DNA of 64,000 bases from Chitinophaga vietnamensis (lineage in GTDB: Bacteria > Bacteroidota > Bacteroidia > Chitinophagales > Chitinophagaceae), in assembly GCF_902167635.1 (NCBI RefSeq), contig NZ_CABHMS010000009.1, positions 124,001-188,000 of the forward strand. Reading direction: 5' to 3'. Numbering within the stretch: position 1 is the stretch's first letter; each line of letters begins with the position of its first letter. Position numbers and translations under genes: made by a program. Positions 52,981 to 61,800 of this stretch are shown in pieces. The notes under the pieces are model-generated. The model ran no database searches. It was not told the DNA's origin and saw only the letters and a program-made list of their open reading frames with translations.

Positions 52981-54126
52981 ATGCCCGGCCACAACGAGAA
53001 ACTGAAGGTAGTGCTTTCCATGATCATGCAGAAAATGGAATCTACCCTGAAAGAAATGCGGGCCAGCGGCCCCGGCAGCGATATCAACGTGCGCGCTTTC
53101 AGTACGGACCAACCTTTGCCCGACAGCGATATCACCATCACCCGGTCCGATTATCACGGACAACAGGAAGCCGTTCTCCGGAGCGGCCTGCAACAGCTGT
53201 GCTATTCCATACCAGCGATGTTGTTCAATGCCGGCATCTCTGACAGCGTACTGCCAGCCTCCAGTATTCATCTTACTTTATCTGGCAGTCTGCTGCATGT
53301 TTATATAGATGGCTATGGCGAGATATTGCTCAACATCCGGGAAAGCAAGGGCCATGCCCTGCTCTGGCAGGACGAACCCGTCAATGCAGGACACCCGATC
53401 GATATCAATGAAGTGAGTATCGCCGCCAGCACTATGAAACGTGCCTATGAAGCGGATCATGACTATACGAAAGAACTGATCGAAAAAGATTACGAGTTCC
53501 TGAAAAAACAGCTGGAAGAATACCTGCACAAGAAAGGCGCGCCTACCAAAGCCACTGATTTTCTCCCCCGCTACAAGATCAACTGGATCAAGTATAAGGA
53601 ATTGGTGAGAAAGCTCGGGCCTTTGCACGAGGTATATAAAGGCCTTATCAAATCTAATACGCTGATGGATGTGTATGACATCAGTACTGCCAAAGTGGGC
53701 CAGGGCAACGTTCCCGGACTGGACGCACTGACGGGCGGAATGGGTTCGGTGATTGTGGATAATGTGATGCAGCCTACTGAAGCTCTACTCATGGATTTCA
53801 TTCGCGTTGCAGAAATCACTCCATCATGGAAAGGAGGTGGGTATCGACGTATGCCACAATTGATGAAATATTATAACTCCAAAGAAGAGGAATTCAAACA
53901 TAAGTTTGTAGGTACGTATTTACATGAAGAAGAGCTCAAAGCGCTTAACCAGCAAACATTAATTGATCCGAAAGCACTGCACCTCAGCAGCAACTTCATG
54001 GAAACACCTCATGATGACGCAGGAAAGCCGTTAGAAATATTTCTGTATATAAGAACAGATAAGTTACAAACGGAGTTAGTTAATATCCGTGATTTTGGTG
54101 TAATTTATGTAAATCCCGGACACTGA
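52981..54126 (+). CDS. Unrecognised Hcp2-linked 381-residue protein, candidate effector
   Basis: No family is recognised. It has no signal peptide and no clear membrane helix. Residues 1-110 look like a folded alpha/beta region; 150-190 is Lys/Glu-rich helical sequence (DHDYTKELIEKDYEFLKKQLEEYLHKKG); the last 100 residues from near 280 are encoded by noticeably more AT-rich DNA (TPSWKGGGYRRMPQLMKYYNSKEEE onward). That pattern, a stable N-terminal part plus an AT-rich changeable tail, is typical of polymorphic toxins. It is coupled to Hcp2 (four-base gap) and followed by small lipoproteins suited to be immunity proteins. A toxin role is inference; an adaptor is the main alternative. Confidence 0.6.
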   Translation: MPGHNEKLKVVLSMIMQKMESTLKEMRASGPGSDINVRAFSTDQPLPDSDITITRSDYHGQQEAVLRSGLQQLCYSIPAMLFNAGISDSVLPASSIHLTLSGSLLHVYIDGYGEILLNIRESKGHALLWQDEPVNAGHPIDINEVSIAASTMKRAYEADHDYTKELIEKDYEFLKKQLEEYLHKKGAPTKATDFLPRYKINWIKYKELVRKLGPLHEVYKGLIKSNTLMDVYDISTAKVGQGNVPGLDALTGGMGSVIVDNVMQPTEALLMDFIRVAEITPSWKGGGYRRMPQLMKYYNSKEEEFKHKFVGTYLHEEELKALNQQTLIDPKALHLSSNFMETPHDDAGKPLEIFLYIRTDKLQTELVNIRDFGVIYVNPGH

Positions 54127-54142
54127 TGCAACTCATTCAAAT

Positions 54143-54589
54143 ATGATAAACAAATTAATAACAGTATACATTCTTTTGGTAGCGACTGCCAGCCAGGCAA
54201 GTTGTCAGTCAGCCACTAGTGAGCTTGACAAGCGAGATACAACTATCAACACCAATATTTTCTATTTGAAAAAAATCGATAAAGGCCCAGATAATCAAAG
54301 CATGACGGTATGGGAAAACAGAGCTGATTCCAACGAATTCATTGTAAAAAGCTTTACAGGTGACAAAACAACCGGATTTGTTCATTACAAGAATAGAAAA
54401 GCAGAAGGGTATTTCTTTATCGGCTTTGATAATGGTGCTATGATGCAAGAAGGTACCTTTAAGAACGGCAAGCTGGATGGCACTATCAAAGGGTACTATG
54501 AAGATGGTTCGCCAGCCAGTATCTACATCATGAAAGACGACAAAAAAATTGATGTAAAATACTTTGACAGAAAGAAACCTAAGCAGTAG
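54143..54589 (+). CDS. Lipoprotein with MORN-like repeats, candidate immunity protein (copy 1)
   Basis: This 148-residue protein has a signal sequence ending in a lipobox-like QASC near residue 20, so it should be a periplasmic or outer-membrane lipoprotein. The C-terminal half has MORN/YwqK-type words (GYFFIGFDNGAMMQEGTFKNGKLDGTIKGYYEDG in short form). It is closely similar to the next gene along its whole length. The AT-rich composition matches the end of the 381-residue gene upstream, 16 bp away. A periplasmic lipoprotein next to a T6SS effector suggests protection from a toxin delivered into the periplasm. This role is inference. Confidence 0.65.
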   Translation: MINKLITVYILLVATASQASCQSATSELDKRDTTINTNIFYLKKIDKGPDNQSMTVWENRADSNEFIVKSFTGDKTTGFVHYKNRKAEGYFFIGFDNGAMMQEGTFKNGKLDGTIKGYYEDGSPASIYIMKDDKKIDVKYFDRKKPKQ

Positions 54590-55024
54590 ATGAAAACAAC
54601 TATCGGGTTCGTATTGATGATAACAGGAACAACAACGGCCGGCTGCCAGTCCGCCACCAACAGGCTTGACAGAGATACCATTATCAATACAAATATCTTT
54701 TTTCTGAAAACGATAGATAAAGGACCTGATACGCGTTATATGCATGTGTGGGAAAACCGGTCGGATTCAAACGAGTTTATAGTAAAGGGATTCACAGCAG
54801 ATAAGGCGACCAGTTTCATGCACTTCAAGAATAGAAAACCGGAAGGTTACTTTTTCTCAGCCTTTGATAACGGGTCTCTCATGCAGGAAGGCTTTTATAA
54901 AAATGGCAAATTGGATGGCCTCATCAAAGGATACTACGAAGACGGCTCCCTCGCCAGTATCTATACCATGAAAGATGATAAAAAAATTGACGTAAAATAT
55001 TTTGACAGAAAGCAAAAGAAATAA
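54590..55024 (+). CDS. Lipoprotein with MORN-like repeats, candidate immunity protein (copy 2)
   Basis: This is a 144-residue paralog of the gene before it, starting directly at the base after its stop. The signal peptide ends near a TAGC lipobox (residues 16-19). Shared blocks include TNIFFLKTIDKGPDTR, WENRSDSNEFIVKGF and NGKLDGLIKGYYEDGSLASIYTMKDDKKIDVKYFDRK, nearly identical in both copies. Tandem duplication of a candidate immunity gene is common at effector loci and may guard against different toxin variants. Function is inferred from position. Confidence 0.65.
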   Translation: MKTTIGFVLMITGTTTAGCQSATNRLDRDTIINTNIFFLKTIDKGPDTRYMHVWENRSDSNEFIVKGFTADKATSFMHFKNRKPEGYFFSAFDNGSLMQEGFYKNGKLDGLIKGYYEDGSLASIYTMKDDKKIDVKYFDRKQKK

Positions 55025-55594
55025 ATGAAAGCGGTTATTGGATACATACTAATGGTGATCAGCGCAGGAATAGCGCTATGGGGAAGATATTATCATGGCG
55101 AGTTGCTCCCGCACGGATGGCCCGTCTATATAGCCGCCATGGCAATAGGATTGATAGGTCTCTATCTCAACAGAGCAACACCGCCTTCCGGCCAAACCCC
55201 TAACGTGTATGCCAATGGTCAACAATCGTTCTATAACGACAAGATCGTAGTGCCCTTAACTGCCTGCGAAATACTCAGCAACAGCTGGACTGAAGAATCT
55301 TATGAAGAACCGTATGTTAACAAGCCCGGCATAGTTACCCCGCTCACCAACTGGAACTACAAACCTTTTGGCGACAACAAAAAAATAAATGATGTGACCT
55401 CCGTAAGGCTCGTGTACAGAACCATCTATAACGGACAAGACACCACCTTTACCAGCGCGGCGTTCCAACAAGACCTTGATTACATCAAAATGGCCATGGT
55501 AGCCAATCCCAACACATATATCTATCTGGACCGCCATAATCCGGATAATTACTTTTTCGATGTCTCATGCATAAATAATAGAAGTCATTCTTAA
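55025..55594 (+). CDS. Small membrane protein of unknown function
   Basis: This 189-residue protein has two N-terminal hydrophobic segments (about residues 4-19 and 30-48) and a soluble remainder with no recognised domain. It starts directly after the stop of the second lipoprotein, so it belongs to the same transcript. It precedes vgrG by 21 bp. It could be a further immunity protein for a membrane- or periplasm-acting effector, or unrelated cargo. Nothing in the sequence decides this. Confidence 0.5.
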   Translation: MKAVIGYILMVISAGIALWGRYYHGELLPHGWPVYIAAMAIGLIGLYLNRATPPSGQTPNVYANGQQSFYNDKIVVPLTACEILSNSWTEESYEEPYVNKPGIVTPLTNWNYKPFGDNKKINDVTSVRLVYRTIYNGQDTTFTSAAFQQDLDYIKMAMVANPNTYIYLDRHNPDNYFFDVSCINNRSHS

Positions 55595-55614
55595 CCTCTT
55601 TCAATGTTTGTACT

Positions 55615-57426
55615 ATGGGTGAAGATAAATTCCTGAATAAATCAGCAATAGGTATTGAAGGATATTCCGGCAAAGTGGAATTCAGCAATGCCACACTGGA
55701 ACAGTCTATCGGCTCTCACCACTACTTCAGCTTCCTGTGGCGCCCCGGCGGCGTTACCAGCGATCTGAACTACCAGCAGCAGATCATACAACAATATATA
55801 GGTAAAGGCCTCTCTATCACCTTTGGCGATTTCCGCTTCAAAGGGCTCATCACCAGCATTGCCGTGATGGAGGAAGATGGCGCTGCCACCGGTTTCCAGG
55901 TGAGTGGCGTAAGCCCCACCATCCTGCTGGATGATGTACCGCAAAGCGCTTCCTACTACCAGCAGTCCTTGCAAAACGTGATCCAGGGCGCCTTGAAAGA
56001 TGCCAACACCAGCCTCCTGAAAACGCAGGTGGTGCCATCTTACAAAAAACCGCTCCCCTATTGTGTGCAGTACAACGAAACCGATTTTGCCTTCCTCGCC
56101 AGGATAGCCGCGCGCTATGGCGAATGGATGTATTACGATGGCAATGCCCTCGTGATCGGTGATGTGCAGAAAAAAGAAACCAAGCTGACAAAAAACGTTA
56201 CCCTGCATAACCTGAAGACCATAGCAGCCGTAACGCCACAACGTGCACATTACGTTTCCTACGACGCGCTGAAAGCCACTCCGCTCAACGAAAAAGTACA
56301 GAAGGCGGAAACCGGCTCCCATCCGCTGATGCAGCTGTCGGCCTCCGCTTCTGATGATCTTTACTCCGGCTCTTCTTCCAAACAAACCTTCATACATCAT
56401 GGCTATAACCAGGATGAGCTGAATCATGTAAAAGAGCTGCAAACCAAAGTAACGGCCGCCTCTTTCGTGAAAGTAAGCGGCGTGAGTGAGCTGCCCGTCA
56501 TGCCTGCGCAACGCATCAGCATTGCGACAGACACGAGCCAGTCGGCCTACACCGTGATCTCCTGCACCCATTTTGCCGCCACGCCAGGCAACTACCACTG
56601 TGCTTTCACGGCTATCCCCGCCGACGTGAAAGTGCCGCCTTACAGCAATCCGCACCGTGTACCTAAAGCCGATATACAAAGCGCTACGGTAAAAGATAAT
56701 AATGATCCGGAAAAGCTCGGACGTGTGCGCGTTCAGTTCTTCTGGCAATCGCCCAATGAGATGAGCCCCTGGCTGCGCCAGGCATCGCCCGCAGCGGGCG
56801 GCGGCACCGGCTTCCACTTCGTGCCGGAAGTAGGCGAAGAAGTAGTGATAGGCTTTGAAGGCGGCAACGCTGAAATGCCTTTTGTACTGGGCAGCAAGTT
56901 CAATGGTAAATCCAAAAGCGGCTACGGCGATGCACAGAATAATATGAAAGCCATCAAAACCCGCAGTGGTAACCTCATCCAGCTGGATGATAACAGCGGC
57001 AGCGTTACCGTTACCGATAAAAATGGCAGTACCATGGTGATGGACGGCTCCGGCAATATCACCGTACAGTCGCAAACGTTAGTGACAGTAAAAACAGACG
57101 ACAAGATCGTAGTGGACGCCCCCAACCAGATAGAGTTCATCTCAAAAGAGATCCATATCAAAGGCTCTCAGAAAGTGATCATCGGTGATGGCCCGGCCAC
57201 CATCACACTGGACCAGCAAGGCAACAAGATCGATTCCGGCGCCGACAAGATCACCACCAGCGCCGTTACGCTGCACGAACTGAGCAGCGGCGCCAATATG
57301 AAAGTGAATGCCGAGCACTACGAAGCTACCGGCAACACCAAAGTAGCCATTAACAGTACCGAGATCAAAGTGAATGGTAAAACCACCACCGACATCAAGG
57401 GCGGTATGATACAATTGAATTGCTGA
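55615..57426 (+). CDS. tssI: T6SS spike protein VgrG (TssI)
   Basis: This is a 603-residue VgrG, the tip of the injected needle. The N-terminal gp27-like domain runs to about 340 and the gp5-like part includes VRVQFFWQSPNEMSPWLRQASPAAGGGTGFHFVPEVGEEV in short blocks and FEGGNAEMPFVLGSKFNG. The end forms a beta-helix with repeated GNITVQSQTLVTVKT and HIKGSQKVIIGDG words. No extra toxin domain extends the C terminus, so cargo must ride as separate proteins. The next gene encodes a TPR-like protein and then a PAAR-Rhs toxin, fitting a VgrG-adaptor-effector set. Confidence 0.94.
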   Translation: MGEDKFLNKSAIGIEGYSGKVEFSNATLEQSIGSHHYFSFLWRPGGVTSDLNYQQQIIQQYIGKGLSITFGDFRFKGLITSIAVMEEDGAATGFQVSGVSPTILLDDVPQSASYYQQSLQNVIQGALKDANTSLLKTQVVPSYKKPLPYCVQYNETDFAFLARIAARYGEWMYYDGNALVIGDVQKKETKLTKNVTLHNLKTIAAVTPQRAHYVSYDALKATPLNEKVQKAETGSHPLMQLSASASDDLYSGSSSKQTFIHHGYNQDELNHVKELQTKVTAASFVKVSGVSELPVMPAQRISIATDTSQSAYTVISCTHFAATPGNYHCAFTAIPADVKVPPYSNPHRVPKADIQSATVKDNNDPEKLGRVRVQFFWQSPNEMSPWLRQASPAAGGGTGFHFVPEVGEEVVIGFEGGNAEMPFVLGSKFNGKSKSGYGDAQNNMKAIKTRSGNLIQLDDNSGSVTVTDKNGSTMVMDGSGNITVQSQTLVTVKTDDKIVVDAPNQIEFISKEIHIKGSQKVIIGDGPATITLDQQGNKIDSGADKITTSAVTLHELSSGANMKVNAEHYEATGNTKVAINSTEIKVNGKTTTDIKGGMIQLNC

Positions 57427-57443
57427 TATAACAATATAACACG

Positions 57444-58844
57444 TTGAACGAACATAATCCCATAGCACAGGAGGTCAACAAAATACAGCAACACTGGCGT
57501 AGCAAGATCAGCGGGCAAGCATCGCTGCGGCTGGTGAGGCTGGTGATCAGGCCCGAAGAAGCCCGCGTATACGAGGGTTTCTGCAAACTGGAATCTTCTC
57601 CCTACGGGCAACTGGACGAAATATTTGTTACGCATCTCACTCCTTTTGAAAATGAAGATACTTTCAGTACTGCCATCATCCGCGACTGGCTACAGGCTTA
57701 TGATGCCAGCACGGAGTTGCTGAAAGAAATGGAACAACGCGGCGCACCGCTGCAATGGGACCCCGCACCATTCCGGCAGGCAGTATCTTACGATGGCACT
57801 TTATCGCACGATGCCACACTGCTGAAACTGCTCGCCTCCTTCCGGCAATCGCTGCCGGAACAGCCGCGGCAACTGGTACTGGCGCTGATACCGCGCCAGG
57901 TAAGCGATATGCGCAGCTTCACCAACTGGCTCACCAATATGCTGAAACGCGGTATTCCGGAAGGAGTGAAATTGCTCGTGCTCGATCATCTTCAGAAAGA
58001 ACAGGTGTTGATCAACGACCGTCCATTCCCGGGGCAGATCATCTCCACACATGTTCCCCTGCAACTGGAACAGGCCATACAAAAGCTGGCTACCAGCGGC
58101 AGCCCGAACGATCCCGAAGTACAGTTCCGCAAATGCCTCTTCGAGATGGGCAAAGCCCTGCAGGATAAAGATGTGAAACGTGTGCACTACTGGGGCCAGC
58201 GTGCGCTCGACTGCACACAGCAGAGCGGTAACAAAGGCCTTTTTGCTACCGCGCATATCATGTATGCCGGCATGCTTTTCAATTTTAAAAGAGATCCGCA
58301 GATACCACTGTTGCTCGAAAAAGGCATGCGCATTGCCAAACAGGGCATGCAACAAAATGACCCCGCCTGCATTCCCCTCGTGATACAGTATTACGGCTAT
58401 CATGGCGCTTATGCGCAGCTACGGAAAAATCATTCCGAGGCAATCGACTGGTATGTCAAACAGGCCACGATGGCGCAAGAACAGCATTTCCTGCCGCAGG
58501 CTATGAATGCCTGGTACCAGGCCGCCGAGCTAAGCAGGCGCAAAGACGCCAGCCGCTACTATACGATATTGGAACAAGCCTGGAAAGGCGGCAACGGCAT
58601 GACAGACGACGAAATCACCTCTTCGGTATATTGCTATCTCGCCAGCGACTATTACGAGTACGCCTATACGAATAAAATGTCACAGACAGTACAGGACATT
58701 CAAACCCTCATGTCCAGGCTGTTTGGCGGAAACTGGAAAGAAGAAATTGATAAAATGAAAAAGTCCAGGGCGCGCACCATCATGCAGCCGCTGGCAGAAA
58801 CAGAAACGGAAACAGAAACGGAAACAGAAGAAGCATCTTCGTAG
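57444..58844 (+). CDS. TPR-like protein between vgrG and rhs, candidate effector-loading adaptor
   Basis: This is a 466-residue cytoplasmic protein. The start is TTG at 57444, 17 bp after the vgrG stop. Residues 1-210 have no clear match; 215-420 is helical with TPR-like periodic words (AQDKDVKRVHYWGQRAL-type, AIDWYVKQATMAQEQHF, YYTILEQAWKGGNG). The tail is an ETETETETETEE acidic run encoded by five GAAACR hexamers (58797-58826). Position between the spike gene and the PAAR-Rhs gene suggests an adaptor like EagR, DUF4123 or DUF2169 proteins, none of which it resembles in sequence. The role is inference. Confidence 0.6.
   Translation: MNEHNPIAQEVNKIQQHWRSKISGQASLRLVRLVIRPEEARVYEGFCKLESSPYGQLDEIFVTHLTPFENEDTFSTAIIRDWLQAYDASTELLKEMEQRGAPLQWDPAPFRQAVSYDGTLSHDATLLKLLASFRQSLPEQPRQLVLALIPRQVSDMRSFTNWLTNMLKRGIPEGVKLLVLDHLQKEQVLINDRPFPGQIISTHVPLQLEQAIQKLATSGSPNDPEVQFRKCLFEMGKALQDKDVKRVHYWGQRALDCTQQSGNKGLFATAHIMYAGMLFNFKRDPQIPLLLEKGMRIAKQGMQQNDPACIPLVIQYYGYHGAYAQLRKNHSEAIDWYVKQATMAQEQHFLPQAMNAWYQAAELSRRKDASRYYTILEQAWKGGNGMTDDEITSSVYCYLASDYYEYAYTNKMSQTVQDIQTLMSRLFGGNWKEEIDKMKKSRARTIMQPLAETETETETETEEASS
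58797..58826 (+). repeat. Hexanucleotide tandem repeat, five copies of GAAACR
   Basis: Five copies of a 6-bp unit lie inside the 3' end of the adaptor gene. They add Glu-Thr pairs and would not shift the frame if copy number changed. Confidence 0.85.
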
Positions 58845-58859
58845 TTAACCATCTCAATT

Positions 58860-61800
58860 ATGTTGGTAAGTAATAAACATTTCACCCCCGTTATAGGGTT
58901 GGATATCCATATTGTTATCCTCTTCGGATTCCCCATCCCACTACCGCATCCTTACATTGGGTTAGTGGTAGACCCCATGGACTATATACCGTTCATCGGC
59001 GCCACCACCAAGGTAAATCATGTTCCGCGTGGCAAAAGCGACACCAGTGGCAAGTTGGTATTCCTTTTCCACATTCCCATGGGAGGCCCGTTCTTACTGG
59101 CTCCCATGATCGGACATGACTCCGTGAATTTCTTCGGCAGCAAAAAAGTGAAAGTGGAAGGCAACCTCATGAGCCCTTCCGGCCACATGCTCATGACCTG
59201 CAATGATATCGGGATGCCGCTCTCCCTGCGGCCGGGAAAAAAATTCATCCCTATCCCCAGCTTATATCTTCCTACCTCCTACTCTATCCCCTTGTCTTTC
59301 GGCAAACCGGTGATGCTCGGCGGCCCCTTCGTACCCGACTGGGCCGGCGTATTGATGAACCTCATCATGTCCTACGGTTTTGGCGCACTGATGAAAGGAT
59401 TAGGCAAGGCAGGAAAAAAGGCCCTGACCAAATTCAACAAAGCATTACAGAAAAAATTAGGCAGCAATAAACTCAGCAAGCTCCTTTGTAAGAAAGGGTT
59501 TGAGCCGGTAGATCTTATACAGGGCATCGTGATCTATGATATCACCGACTTTGAACTGCCCGGTCCTATCCCCCTGAAATGGGAACGTTCCTGGAACAGC
59601 GACAGTCCTTTCGAAGGGCTATTAGGCCATGGTGCCCATCTCTTTTTTGACATGCGGATAGAAGAATTTCCGGGAGAAGATGCGACCGCCGTTCTCTTGG
59701 GAGATGGCCGCACCGCAGTGTTTGAGCTGCTGCCCTTCAGCGGCAACAGCGATTTTAACCGGCATGAACAGCTCACGCTCACCCGTACTCACGTTGACGA
59801 ATACACGTTATTTGATCAACAGGAGAGACATACCTATACCTTCAAAAAGGCGCATCCGCAAGACGCACAATACCGGCTGATCAGCATCACTGACGAGAAA
59901 GATGCTATGATCAGCCTGCACTATAACAGTAAAGGCCACCTGCTCCGTATCATCGACAGTGCAGGCCGTCACCTGCTGGTGAGCAGCGACGACAAAGGCA
60001 GGATCATCAAAGTAACTGCACAACACCGGGGAGAACAAAGGCAGCTGGTAGCTTACGCCTACAACGATGCCGGCGACCTTTGCGCCGCCACAGACGCCCT
60101 TCAGCAAACTACGTATATACATTACCGTGATCATCTCATGATAAAGAAGACCGACCGCAACGGTGTTTCTTTCTACTGGGAATACGACCGGCAGCAGAGA
60201 TGTACGCATACCTGGGGCGATGGCGGCATAATGGAAGGTTTCCTGGAATACCATCCCAAGGAGGGTTTCAACCGGATCACTAACAGTCAGGGGCATACAA
60301 CTATTTATTACTATACCCCTGATTTCGTGGTATCGCAGATCAAGGACCCGATGGGCCATTCCACTTTCTTCTCCTATACAGATGCAATGGAGATTTACCG
60401 CGTCATTGACGCGGAAGGCAATACTACCGGCTATTCTTACGATGATAACGGCCATATCACCGCCGTTACTTATCCGGATGGCACAGAACGGAGCTCGTCG
60501 TATAATGAAGCAGGCAAACTGGTGCGCATCGCCGATGCCGAAGGTAATAGCCGCACTTATGTATATTATGGCGGCAATGGCCTGCTGCATACCATCACGG
60601 AAGCGGATGGCAGCATGCGCATCTTCCGTTATGATCAAAACAAACAACTGGTAAAGATAGAGGACGAGCAGGAAAATGCCGTCCTGATGACTTACGACGA
60701 AGACAGGAATCTATCTACCCTCACCCTGCCCAATGGCGCTGTAACCCGCTGGGAGTACGATGCCTGGGGGCAGTGCACGCGGATCACCAATCCCTTGCAG
60801 GAAGAACAGCATTTCCGCTACGACCGCCTCGGTCGTGTCACAACGGTAAAACTGACCGATGGCAACCAGGTACAGCTGCAATACAACGCCTATGATGAGG
60901 TGACGCAGGTGAATGACCGTCATCATGAAGTGCGTTTCGCCTACACCGCCATGGGCAGCCTGAAGCAAAGGGAAGAAAATGGCAGCAAGCTGCATTTTAT
61001 CTATAACAATGATGAACAGCTGAATGGCATCGTGAATGAACATGGCGAAACCTATCGCTTTACCCGCAATGCAGCCGGCGATATCATCAGCGAAAGCGGC
61101 TTCGATGGCCTGCTGCGCCACTATGAGCGCGATAGCACCGGCAAGGTATTGAAAACGCATCGCCCCGGCGGTAAATGGACACAATATGAATATACCGGCA
61201 ACGGGCACCTCGCCCGCGCCGAATACAGCGACGGCTTCTGGGAAACGTATAGCCATGACCGTAATGGCGCACTCATTGAAGCTTCCAACCCTACAGGCGT
61301 CGTAAAATTTGAAAGAGACGCCATGGGCCGTGTGATCAGCGAAACCCAGAATGGCTATACCATCAGCACACAGTTTGCCCGCGATGGCAGCGGCAAAACG
61401 GTGCAAAGCAGTCTGGGCGCCCACATACAAACACGATGGAACCAGGACGGCGACATCAGCGCCATCAGCGCCGGCGCATGGAGCGCACAGATACAACGCA
61501 ACCTGCTCGGCCTTGAGATAGAACGCAGTCTGCCTGGTGGCGTAAAAAGCCGCTGGACCTATCATCCCGGCTCCTCCGCCACCGGCACACCGGATGCGCA
61601 CCAGGTGCAGGTAAACGGCAAAACGGTGCGCAGCCGTCAATACCACTGGGATGCCAACCAACGCCTCAAACAGATGGTGAATGGTCTTACCAACGGTACT
61701 ACCCACTTCGGCCATGATGATTTTGGCAACCTCGCATGGGCCCAATACGATGATCGCAGTTACGACTACCGCCTGCCCGACAAAGCCGGCAATCTCTATA

